This document shows, in pieces, positions 40,230-47,763 of a DNA stretch of 64,000 bases. How positions within the stretch are numbered: the stretch's first letter is position 1; every line of letters starts with the position of its first letter. Location of the stretch: positions 62,001 to 126,000 of the forward strand of contig NZ_KB893637.1 in the NCBI RefSeq assembly GCF_000374125.1, given 5' to 3'. The position numbers were made by a program, and so were the translations under genes. Origin of the DNA: Niabella aurantiaca DSM 17617 (GTDB lineage Bacteria; Bacteroidota; Bacteroidia; Chitinophagales; Chitinophagaceae). Under the pieces are notes generated by a model. It had not been told where the DNA came from. It worked only from the letters and a program-made list of their open reading frames with translations, and did no database searches.

Positions 40230-42551
40230 TTAATAAGTAAGCACCAATCCACCCCCGAAGCCGTATCCGGTATTGTAGTTGGCAGATACACTCAGGTTCC
40301 TGTTGACGATGTAGCGCAGTCCGCCCATGTATTCCCTGCGGGTGTCCAGGGAGAATGCGCCTCTTAACCGTTTTGAGAGCGGAATGTCTTCCCGGCCCAG
40401 CTCCACGCGTACCTGTCCTCTTGTGTCGAGCTGCGTTTGCAGGATCACCAGCCAGGGCAGGGTATAGGCAAACCCGATGTTGTAGCGCAATTTTCCATCG
40501 TGTTCGAACTGCTGTCCAAACAGGTCCCGTTCTTCATGGCTGTCTTTCCGGTAGGTCCACTCGACTCCTACAAACGGGCGGAACCACTGCATTTGTCCCA
40601 GGAAGCGGCCAAAACTGGCTTCAACTTCATGCCCTCGTTTTGCGGTATAGCCCAGCTTCCATTCTGCATTGAATGCCCAACGGGTGTTGTGATACAGGGC
40701 AGCACCAAAGTTACCGTTGGAGGCCACTTCGTTCCCGGCCATCAGGAAGAACATGCGGTCATCGCGGTACAACTTTTTGATCGCTTTCTGCGGATTGATG
40801 ATATAAGGGTTGGGCGCCTGGTTTTGATACGTGAAGATCCGGCCCATACCTGCCATCATATGATACAGGATGTGACAATGGAAGAACCAGTCGCCTTCTG
40901 CATTGGCTTCAAACTCGATCACATCGGTTTCCATCGGCATGATGTCGATCACATTTTTCAGCGGGGCATATTCCCCTTTATCATTCAGCACCCGGAAATC
41001 ATGACCATGCAGGTGCATGGGATGCCGCATCATAGAAGCGTTGTATAATTTAATGCGAACGATCTCTCCTTTTTTGACCAGGATCTTATCCGTTTCGGAA
41101 ACCACTTTGTTGTCCAGGCTCCATACATAACGGTTCATATTGCCGGTCAGCGTAAACGTGAGCTCCTTCACCGGAGCATTTTCCGGTAATACCGTTTTAT
41201 GCGGGGCTTTGAGCATATTATAGTTCAGTGTAACAATGGCCGGCGGCATTGCCGGATCGGCTTGCATGGAATGGTGTCCATGTCCTGTTCTGGCGGCTAC
41301 AGTACGATCCTTCTTTTGTTCCATAGAGGTATGCCCCTGCATGTTTGAATGCTCTTTTTCTGTGCTGGTCTGCTGCTTTCTTTTTTCCTTCCCCCGGACG
41401 GCCGGTCCGCTGATCTCCGGGTACATTACGGTATTCATGTCCATTTGCTGCAGGCTCATATCCATGCCCATATCGTTCATGCTTCCGTTCATGCGCATCA
41501 TACCGTTCATCATCTTCATGCCTTCAAAGTATTTCAGCCTGTCCAGTGGTTGTGCCAGCTGCTTTTTTCCTTCCCCAATAAAAAGAGATGTGGTGCCGGT
41601 ACGGTCTTCCGAAGTGGCCAGCAATTCATGGGAGGTGCCCTGCTCCGGAACCGTTAACACGATGTCGATGGTTTCCGATGGCGGCAGGATGAAGCGGTCC
41701 ACTTCAACGGGTTCCACATCGTTCCCATCATTGGCCACAACCGTTATTTTTCCTCCCGCATAGTGTACCCAGAAGTAGGTAGAGGCGCCGCCGTTGGAGA
41801 GCTGCAGGCGCACTTTATCGCCTGCTTTGAACTGGGAAAGCTGGCTTTCATTTTTACCATTGATCAGCATCTTGTTATAATACACATCGCTGACATCCAT
41901 AGCCAGCATGCGCTTCCATTCGTTGACCAGCTTGGTTTTGAAATGGCCGGCTTTGATGGCTTCTGCATAGCTCTGTACGGCATTTTTTTTGATGGCTGAC
42001 CAGTCGTTGGCATTGCGCAGCATCCGGTGGATGTTATGCGGCATAATGTCCGTCCACTCGCTTAGGATCACCGGAACAGAGGGCAGGTCATCGATCCCTC
42101 TTCGGAACGTGGGATCACCGGCTTTTTTATGAAAGATTATGGAGCCATACATACCGGTCTGCTCCTGGAAGCCATAATGACTGTGGTACCAATGCGTACC
42201 GTTCTGAATGATGGGGAACCGGTAAGTATATGTAGTGCCTGGCTCAATAGGCATTTGTGTGAGGTAAGGGACGCCGTCTTCTTTATTGGGCAGGAATACG
42301 CCGTGCCAGTGCAGTGCGGTAGGCTCTTTCAGCCGGTTGTGCACGACGATCTCTGCAGTGTCGCCTTCGGTGAATTCCAATGTGGGCATCGGGATCTGCC
42401 CGTTCACGGCGATGGCCATTTTGTGTTTGCCGGAGTAGTTCACCATGGTATCCGTTACATACAGATCATAGCGTTTTATGCGTTGCGCATAGCTTTGCCG
42501 GATCGCGGTGATGAAGAGAAGAAGAAGGAGTATGGTTTTAAATTGTTTCAT
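40230..42551 (-). CDS. Multicopper oxidase (CopA-type) fused to a CopB-like beta-barrel
   Basis: 773 residues. The signal peptide ends SYAQ. Cupredoxin domains carry all copper-ligand motifs: HWHG (81-84), HWYHSH (120-125), HPMHLHGHDF (510-519) and HCHILYHMMAGM (558-569). A Met-rich stretch (344-376, with MMNGMMRMNG) and a His/Met linker (400-430) probably bind Cu(I), as in PcoA/CopA. From about 585 on the sequence changes to outer-membrane strands (GAALYHNTRWAFNAEWKLGY, RPFVGVEWTY, LRYNIGFAYTLP) that end in LVLTY and look like CopB/PcoB. So the oxidase appears anchored to its own barrel. It oxidises Cu(I) to the less toxic Cu(II). It overlaps the gene before it by 14 bp. Confidence 0.92.
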   Translation of the reverse strand: MKQFKTILLLLLFITAIRQSYAQRIKRYDLYVTDTMVNYSGKHKMAIAVNGQIPMPTLEFTEGDTAEIVVHNRLKEPTALHWHGVFLPNKEDGVPYLTQMPIEPGTTYTYRFPIIQNGTHWYHSHYGFQEQTGMYGSIIFHKKAGDPTFRRGIDDLPSVPVILSEWTDIMPHNIHRMLRNANDWSAIKKNAVQSYAEAIKAGHFKTKLVNEWKRMLAMDVSDVYYNKMLINGKNESQLSQFKAGDKVRLQLSNGGASTYFWVHYAGGKITVVANDGNDVEPVEVDRFILPPSETIDIVLTVPEQGTSHELLATSEDRTGTTSLFIGEGKKQLAQPLDRLKYFEGMKMMNGMMRMNGSMNDMGMDMSLQQMDMNTVMYPEISGPAVRGKEKRKQQTSTEKEHSNMQGHTSMEQKKDRTVAARTGHGHHSMQADPAMPPAIVTLNYNMLKAPHKTVLPENAPVKELTFTLTGNMNRYVWSLDNKVVSETDKILVKKGEIVRIKLYNASMMRHPMHLHGHDFRVLNDKGEYAPLKNVIDIMPMETDVIEFEANAEGDWFFHCHILYHMMAGMGRIFTYQNQAPNPYIINPQKAIKKLYRDDRMFFLMAGNEVASNGNFGAALYHNTRWAFNAEWKLGYTAKRGHEVEASFGRFLGQMQWFRPFVGVEWTYRKDSHEERDLFGQQFEHDGKLRYNIGFAYTLPWLVILQTQLDTRGQVRVELGREDIPLSKRLRGAFSLDTRREYMGGLRYIVNRNLSVSANYNTGYGFGGGLVLTY

Positions 42552-43065
42552 TTCTGTTCTGCTTTTTATCAGGTTGCGTTAACCTGTTTTTTATACTTGA
42601 TCGCTTACCGGCCCTCCGGCCAGGGATGTCTTTTAGCCCGGTGAAATACCGGATCAGCGTGGTCTTTTCGGCTGCTGTCAGATCACGATGCAGGAGGGAG
42701 TAGAACCATAAGGGCATCGTTCCGTCTTGCAGCGCATGAATGATGCCCCCGAATTTACTGCGCTGCTTACGTGCTCCATATCGGGCTATTTCATCAAAGT
42801 TCAGTTTTTCTTTTCCTTTTTTTATATGTGCTGCCATAATCCTGTTTATGGGCTGTACCCGGGAATACCAGGGGTACCGGGTAGTATTGCTGTGGCAGTC
42901 AAAGCACGCAGCGGTCAATAGCTGCCGGAGGGTATCGGGAACAGCGAAGCTGCCGGCAAAACTGCTCCCGGCGGCTACGGCTTTGTTTTCCGGAGCACGG
43001 GGGATGAACTGGATCCCCGCAAGGATCAGTAGAACGACCCCTGCTCCTGTACGAAACGGTTTCAT
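42538..43065 (-). CDS. Haem-binding-domain protein
   Basis: 175 residues with an N-terminal membrane anchor or signal peptide (VVLLILAGIQFIP). The core is LTAACFDCHSNTTRYPWYSRVQPINRIMAAHIKKGKEKLNF, whose CFDCH motif covalently binds haem in the haem_bd family (CxxCH). A tail of basic residues follows. It may pass electrons to or from the oxidase encoded next. The start overlaps the stop of the DUF3347 gene (TAATG), and its end overlaps the oxidase start by 14 bp, so translation is coupled through the operon. Confidence 0.88.
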   Translation of the reverse strand: MKPFRTGAGVVLLILAGIQFIPRAPENKAVAAGSSFAGSFAVPDTLRQLLTAACFDCHSNTTRYPWYSRVQPINRIMAAHIKKGKEKLNFDEIARYGARKQRSKFGGIIHALQDGTMPLWFYSLLHRDLTAAEKTTLIRYFTGLKDIPGRRAGKRSSIKNRLTQPDKKQNRNETI

Positions 43066-43637
43066 TATTTTAATGTTTCGTCGATGGTGCCGCAGTCATT
43101 TCCGCCTGTTCCGGTATATGGATTTTTTAGTTCCTGCTGATTACTGAGCCAGGATCCTCCTTTATGGTCATTCAATGCAGGACAAACAAATTTATAGACC
43201 GTTGCTCCTGTACCGGCGGTTTTGACCAGGTCATACAGGTCGTTGCTCAATAGCTGGAAATGCTCTCGCTGATGCTTCAGGTTGTCTGCGTTGACGGCAA
43301 TGTGTTCAGCATTTTCGATTGAAGCTTCTACGATCTCCCGTACAATTTCCTGCTGTGCAGCGGGAAATGCCGACTCCCGGACCGCCTGCAGTTCTTTTTG
43401 CAGAGCGGTGGCGGCCTCTGCGATTATTGGGGCGTTTTCAGCAAAAAGAGCGGCTCCCAGTTTAAAATAGGCATTCAATACCGGTGCGGCCGGAAAGGCT
43501 TTATTGGAGGCAGTGACCTGCTTATGGGCGCCGGCTGGCCGGGCGGTGACCGCTTCTGCTTTGAGCTGGTCCTTTGTGGCAGGATTACAGGATAGGCATA
43601 CCATTGTCACCACTCCCCATAAAAGAAAATATTTCAT
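43065..43637 (-). CDS. DUF3347 lipoprotein of the copper operon
   Basis: 190 residues. The signal peptide ends in a lipobox (VCLSC). The mature part matches DUF3347: PVLNAYFKLGAALFAENAPIIAEAATALQKEL and the conserved C-terminal stretch VYKFVCPALNDHKGGSWLSNQQELKNPYTG. The Cys, His and Trp in that stretch may bind metal; the family often occurs near CusB-type efflux genes in this phylum. The stop codon overlaps the next start. A related domain is fused to a HMA module in the gene upstream. Confidence 0.85.
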   Translation of the reverse strand: MKYFLLWGVVTMVCLSCNPATKDQLKAEAVTARPAGAHKQVTASNKAFPAAPVLNAYFKLGAALFAENAPIIAEAATALQKELQAVRESAFPAAQQEIVREIVEASIENAEHIAVNADNLKHQREHFQLLSNDLYDLVKTAGTGATVYKFVCPALNDHKGGSWLSNQQELKNPYTGTGGNDCGTIDETLK

Positions 43638-43671
43638 GAGCTTGTTTTTTTCTGAATGAAAGAATGGATGA

Positions 43672-44523
43672 TTATTGCAATGTTTCCTTTGTGGATCCGC
43701 AGGTGAGCATTTTTGAACCGTAGTAGGGGTTTTTGATCCCTTGTTCTTTGCTCAGCCAATAGGCACCTCCATGGTACATCGGGCAATGGTTGTAATAAAC
43801 CTTGTAAGGGGATCCGGATGCTTTTATTAACGGGTACAGCGTTTCCGTAAGGGATGCAAATGCGGCCCGCTGTTTTTCAATACCGGAGGCTCCTTTTAAG
43901 GCTGCTGCCTGCTGGTCCAGCTTTTTCATTACGCTCATCCAAACGTTGTGCTCGCGTGCAGAAAGTTCACCCATTTTTACTGACCTGACCAGCCCGGCGA
44001 GTTCACCGGCCTTTTGGGCCACGGTCTTTGCATCCGACCGGACCAGTGCCTGCTGAATGGAAAAATAGGATTGATATAAAGACTCCAGTTTTGATACCGT
44101 GGCATTGGCAGCCGCATGGTCCCTGTGCTGCTCCATCGGGGCATCACAGGTATCCTTTTGCGGATGCATGGCGGTTATATTTCCTTTGTACCGGCATCCT
44201 TCCGGCAAGGCCTGGTAGGCTGTTACCGGGGCATTATAGCTTTCATTGTCAAATCCGGCCAGTGCCACCCGCCGCAGCACAGCGTCTTTTGTTGTGGTAT
44301 GACTATTGTAAACGAGCGCTGCTTTTTGAGTGGAAGGATCCCAGGTTAATTGTGCCTGTTTCTTTTGTGTGCCTGCTTTTTCAATTTGTGTTTTGCAGGC
44401 ACGGGAATTGCCCCGGATGGTTACAGTGGCGGTTTTTGCATTGCTGATTTGTGCGCCGGCATAGATGGAACTGGTTATCAGGGTCATAAAGAGGCCCAGA
44501 GATATATTTTTTATCGATTGCAT
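43672..44523 (-). CDS. HMA-like domain fused to DUF3347, secreted
   Basis: 283 residues with a signal peptide ending IYAGAQ. Residues about 30-100 match the HMA-like protein at 20858-21223, but GNCGMC has become GNSRAC, so one metal-binding Cys is gone, and LHACCQY has become LPEGCRY. Residues about 140-283 form a DUF3347 domain (LESLYQSYFSIQQALVRSDA, then VYYNHCPMYHGGAYWLSKEQGIKNPYYG). HPQKDTCDAPMEQHRDH between them is a His/Cys/Met-rich linker. It is probably periplasmic and copper-related. It belongs to the operon that starts at 44994. Confidence 0.85.
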   Translation of the reverse strand: MQSIKNISLGLFMTLITSSIYAGAQISNAKTATVTIRGNSRACKTQIEKAGTQKKQAQLTWDPSTQKAALVYNSHTTTKDAVLRRVALAGFDNESYNAPVTAYQALPEGCRYKGNITAMHPQKDTCDAPMEQHRDHAAANATVSKLESLYQSYFSIQQALVRSDAKTVAQKAGELAGLVRSVKMGELSAREHNVWMSVMKKLDQQAAALKGASGIEKQRAAFASLTETLYPLIKASGSPYKVYYNHCPMYHGGAYWLSKEQGIKNPYYGSKMLTCGSTKETLQ

Positions 44524-44634
44524 GGTTCGTATTGTTAATCAGTGAAAGAATAGTACGCGGAATGATCGCATACGGCAATAAAGGTGCGCCTGAGGCGTCA
44601 CCGGCGGGACATAAAATGCCCCTGGTAAAACTGA

Positions 44635-44994
44635 TTAACCAACTCGGGGAGGTTGCCAGATCGAATAGGCGTAGGAGGGAAGCTGTGTTCTGTGATGTCC
44701 GATGCGATGACCGGCTGCGATTGCCGGAGGGGAAGTGATCCCAAGATGATGGACAGCATGCAGGCTGTATATGGAAACGGGGTGACAACTGTTGTTGGTA
44801 CAATTGTCATGTGTACAGTGTCCCTTTTGCTGATGTGCATGGTCGCAACAATCAACACGGGTATTTCCCTTATTAAAATGAGCGGTATTGGCTGCCGGTT
44901 GCTCCGTTTTTTGATGCATGTCGCAGGCATTGGCTTTTAGCGCAGGTGCCGATGACAAAGCGGCCAGGAATACTATGAGGAGCATGAAACGCAT
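44635..44994 (-). CDS. His/Cys-rich secreted protein, first gene of the copper operon
   Basis: 119 residues with a signal peptide (MRFMLLIVFLAALSSAPALKANA). The mature part is full of His and Cys: CDMHQKTEQ, DCCDHAHQQKGHCTHDNCTNNSCHP, then HAVHHLGI and AGHRIGHHRTQLP. This suits a metal sponge or chaperone for copper. No larger family is recognised. It starts 14 bp after the -7 box of a near-consensus promoter, so its mRNA leader is very short. A gap of 111 bp separates it from the next gene on the same strand. Confidence 0.8.
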   Translation of the reverse strand: MRFMLLIVFLAALSSAPALKANACDMHQKTEQPAANTAHFNKGNTRVDCCDHAHQQKGHCTHDNCTNNSCHPVSIYSLHAVHHLGITSPPAIAAGHRIGHHRTQLPSYAYSIWQPPRVG

Positions 44995-45007
44995 AGATAC
45001 TACAACA

Positions 45008-45038
45008 CAAAATTAATCTTTATTGTTTCCCGGGCAAA
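45008..45038 (-). promoter_or_regulatory. Near-consensus promoter of the copper operon
   Basis: On the minus strand TTTG (45038-45035), a 19-nt spacer and TAATTTTG (45015-45008) match the Bacteroidota consensus TTTG-N19-TAnnTTTG. The -7 box ends 13 bp before the ATG at 44994, so the leader is only about 5-9 nt. Upstream at about 45052-45075 AACAGATT appears twice and could be an operator. Confidence 0.75.
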
Positions 45039-45425
45039 AAAATCCATATCGAAAACAGATTCTAACAGATTAATAACAATTGATACTCCTCTACTTGCCT
45101 TTTCTGTAAATGATGCAAAAAAACGGGGAAATTCTGCAACGGCCCTTTGCCGCGACTCCCTTACAAACAGTGCCTTTGTTGCAGTATGGTGGCTGTTTTC
45201 ACGGGCCGGGAGCGAAGGATATGACGGCCGTTTGGTAATCAGCTCCAAACCTTGTGCAGCGTATTGTGGTTGGGTGAGCAGTAAAGGAAAGATCGATCTC
45301 GCTCAATAGCATAGCGAAGAGCAAAGCCGCTGCGTTTGTTCTCCCTTAGCGTCGTTGCGTGAAATAAAACCGCAATGCCGGCCGGCGTAGCGGCACTTCA
45401 GTTTGTTAGCGGTGGCTAACCCGGA
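45039..45425. other. Intergenic region between the copper operon and ogt
   Basis: Holds possible operator repeats (AACAGATT twice near 45052-45075). A perfect hairpin GTTAGC-GGTG-GCTAAC at 45405-45420 ends 5 bp before the ogt start. An 82-codon frame at 45000-45248 crosses the copper promoter and is not believed. Confidence 0.5.
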
Positions 45426-45965
45426 ATGATGTATTTTAGATGGATGGATGAATGGCTCTCAAAAAAGGAACACTATTTTTATAAGGAAATGCGATCGCCT
45501 ACAGGGCCGTTGCGCCTGATAGCAACGAATACGCACCTGGTAGGGGTGCAGTGGCGGCTGACGGAACATTCTATACAAGGGGAAAATTTTTTGGAGGCGG
45601 GGCAGCATGCATTGCTGCTGGAAACAGAGCGGCAACTGGAAGATTATTTCTCTGGAAAGCGCAGGGCCTTTGATGTGCCGGTGGCGCTGGACGGGTCGGA
45701 ATTTCAAAAAAAGGTTTGGGAACGGCTTCCGGAGATCCCTTTTGGCACCACCATCACTTATGGTGAGATGGCCCGCAGACTGGGCGACATCAAAATGGTG
45801 CGTGCGGTAGGAGGCGCCTTGAACAAGAACCCCGTGCCCATCATTGTTCCCTGTCACCGGGTGATCGGGTCGGGCGGCAAGATGGTAGGCTTCGGCGGCG
45901 GTATGCAGAATAAGATCTATTTACTGAATCTTGAAAATCCAAAACCACAGCTGGATCTGTGGTGA
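45426..45965 (+). CDS. ogt: Methylated-DNA--protein-cysteine methyltransferase
   Basis: 179 residues. The active-site motif PCHRVIG (Cys about 143, in PVPIIVPCHRVIGSGGKMVGFGGG) receives the alkyl group from O6-alkylguanine in one suicide reaction. FQKKVWERLPEIPFGTTITYGEMARRLG is the conserved helix-turn-helix entry, with ARALGxA-like MVRAVGGALNKNP. The N-terminus could also begin at a later Met (residue 22, MRSPTGPLRL), because many relatives start close to it. The AlkA-like gene starts 12 bp downstream, giving a compact alkylation repair unit. A hairpin lies directly before the start. Confidence 0.93.
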   Translation: MMYFRWMDEWLSKKEHYFYKEMRSPTGPLRLIATNTHLVGVQWRLTEHSIQGENFLEAGQHALLLETERQLEDYFSGKRRAFDVPVALDGSEFQKKVWERLPEIPFGTTITYGEMARRLGDIKMVRAVGGALNKNPVPIIVPCHRVIGSGGKMVGFGGGMQNKIYLLNLENPKPQLDLW

Positions 45966-45977
45966 TCCTTCCCTGTT

Positions 45978-46607
45978 ATGATCCGTTCTTTTTCTGAAAA
46001 AACCTTCAGGCGCATTTGTAACCAGCTGGGTAAAAGAGATCCGCACCTGGCCGGGGTACTGGATGCATATGGCCACCCGCCTATGTGGACGCGCACCAAT
46101 AGTTTTGAATCACTGGTGCATATCATACTGGAACAGCAGGTATCCCTGGCATCGGCATTGGCGGCGCTGAAAAAACTGCAGGATTATACAGGGGGGCTGA
46201 CACCCGAAAGTATACTAAAGCTGCAAGATACCGAAATGCGTGCCTGCTATGTGAGCCGGCAGAAGATGGTCTATATCCGCGGACTGGCGGCTGCGATGGT
46301 TAGCGGGGTACTGGATCTCAGGGGGATGCACCAACTGCCCGACGGTATTATCCGCGAAAAGCTGACCTCCTTAAAAGGCATTGGCAACTGGACGGTTGAT
46401 GTGTACCTGATGTTCGTATTGCAGCGGGCGGATATTTTTCCCGTGGGTGATCTTGCTGCTGTGAACGCGCTCCGGCGGCTAAAAGCATTGCACCGGGAAA
46501 CCTCCCGCGACGACCTGATTGCGATCGCAGCAAATTGGGCGCCTCACCGTACCGTAGCCACCATGATCCTGTGGCATTATTATTTGTCGGCGAAAGAACG
46601 GGGATAA
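45978..46607 (+). CDS. DNA-3-methyladenine glycosylase II-like (AlkA) HhH-GPD protein
   Basis: 209 residues. It has an HhH-GPD fold: ILEQQVSLASALAALKKLQDY (about 51-71) is the conserved first core helix region, LTSLKGIGNWTVDVYLMFVLQRADIFPVGDLAAVNALRRL (about 129-168) holds the helix-hairpin-helix (LKGIGNWT) and the catalytic Asp of VGD (about 158). It removes alkylated bases such as 3-methyladenine to begin base-excision repair. It lacks the N-terminal AlkA TATA-box-like domain, as many short relatives do. It directly follows ogt, whose product repairs a different alkyl lesion. Confidence 0.92.
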   Translation: MIRSFSEKTFRRICNQLGKRDPHLAGVLDAYGHPPMWTRTNSFESLVHIILEQQVSLASALAALKKLQDYTGGLTPESILKLQDTEMRACYVSRQKMVYIRGLAAAMVSGVLDLRGMHQLPDGIIREKLTSLKGIGNWTVDVYLMFVLQRADIFPVGDLAAVNALRRLKALHRETSRDDLIAIAANWAPHRTVATMILWHYYLSAKERG

Positions 46608-46611
46608 TTCC

Positions 46612-46705
46612 AGGTTCCACGTTCAATGTTCCACTTTAGATCCGTTTTGCTACCCGATGAACTTTCTTTTGTTTAAAGTTCAATGTTAGATCCGTGTTGC
46701 CCTTC
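46612..46705 (+). repeat. Degenerate direct repeats after the AlkA-like gene
   Basis: GTTCAATGTT occurs at about 46620 and again near 46679; each is followed by TAGATCCGT and TTGCC/TTGCT. GTTCCAC also occurs twice. No coding sense is seen. Confidence 0.5.
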
Positions 46706-46804
46706 TTATGGGGCTCGAACAGGTTTTTGGTTCTCCTCGAAGTTTCGGGGTTCGGAAGACGTCTGGGGGTTAGGGTTTCACTGACCACCGGCCGCCCAAA
46801 ATCA

Positions 46805-47359
46805 CTAAATGGTTACGACTCGTTTGGACGTGATGATATTGGTAAGCAGGTTGATCTTATTCTTATACTCCTGGGTGATCTCCTGGTAGCCGGGTGCTTC
46901 AAACAATGCATTGCGCACAATGGGTACACTGAAAGGAACCGGCCAGGCCCTCAATGATTTGGCTACGGCGTCCATGGCATTGATTCCCTGCATGGCCTGT
47001 CCGCCATCTGCCCAGCAAACCATCCCGATCAGTTTATCGATTAAATAGGGCCGTTCTTCTTTAGAGCTCAGCTCCAGCCAGTCGAGGCAGTTTTTCATAA
47101 CACCCGTCATGCTACCGTGATACAGTGGGGTAAGCCAGATATGGGCATCCGCAGTCCTGAAAAGGTTGAGCATTACCTGAACGCCGTTGGGCACTTTTTG
47201 CAGGGTATAGTCAAATAAAGGAATGCCGGACTCTACGAGATTGAAAACAGTGGCTTGTGAACCCTGGTCTTCCAGGTGTTGCTTCAGGTATGCAGAAAGC
47301 TTTGCGGGAGTAGAACCGGTCCGCTGATCCAGAGATCCGTTTAAAATTAATATGTTCAT
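46805..47359 (-). CDS. NAD(P)H-dependent FMN reductase
   Basis: 184 residues with a flavodoxin-like fold. The phosphate loop ILNGSLDQRTGSTPAK (about 4-19) binds FMN, and TPLYHGSMTGVMKNCLDWLEL (about 77-97) is the conserved second FMN loop of the SsuE/YwqN family. GMVCWADGGQAMQGINAM forms the third contact region. It reduces flavin with NAD(P)H for use by partner enzymes or for stress defence. It is divergent from the SufR-like regulator gene, so the two may be linked by control (inference). Confidence 0.9.
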   Translation of the reverse strand: MNILILNGSLDQRTGSTPAKLSAYLKQHLEDQGSQATVFNLVESGIPLFDYTLQKVPNGVQVMLNLFRTADAHIWLTPLYHGSMTGVMKNCLDWLELSSKEERPYLIDKLIGMVCWADGGQAMQGINAMDAVAKSLRAWPVPFSVPIVRNALFEAPGYQEITQEYKNKINLLTNIITSKRVVTI

Positions 47360-47763
47360 CGTCTTCTTATAGTTATTAGTTTATATGATCTGTAAATAAT
47401 CTTTGACGGCCCGGCCATAGCCTGTATATCCCTGCTGCCAAATATAGCGCTTTTTGCGAATGACCGGGGTCTTATAGAACGGTCCCCTGTATAACATTCT
47501 GATTCATGGGGACACGCATCAGGCCGGCCGGCTACATGGCTGTTGACTTGTTGCCATTCGGTATCGATGAATGCGCTGCTTTCGTACAAATCAGCACATC
47601 CGTGGCAATCAGAACCCAAAAACAGCGCCCTCCTTTTTGAGGTTGACGCTTTCATCCTGAAACACCATCTTCATGATCCGTATAACGGTCGGTTGCCGGT
47701 TTCCTCTAAGTGCCGCAAAAATACTAATTTTGTATAATAAAATAAATAATTACTTTGTTTATT
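47360..47763. promoter_or_regulatory. Divergent promoter region between FMN reductase and SufR-like genes
   Basis: About 400 bp. Minus strand: TATATTTG (47446-47439) fits TAnnTTTG, with a start some 75 nt before the reductase ATG. Plus strand: TAATTTTG (47725-47732) lies 31 bp before the regulator ATG. A 99-codon minus-strand frame in the middle is not convincing. The regulator may bind here (inference). Confidence 0.5.

Noticed and set aside
45000-45248. 82-codon minus-strand frame
   Set aside because: Runs through the near-consensus promoter of the copper operon, which explains the sequence better.
47356-47655. 99-codon minus-strand frame upstream of the FMN reductase
   Set aside because: Occupies the divergent promoter region and has no recognisable fold.
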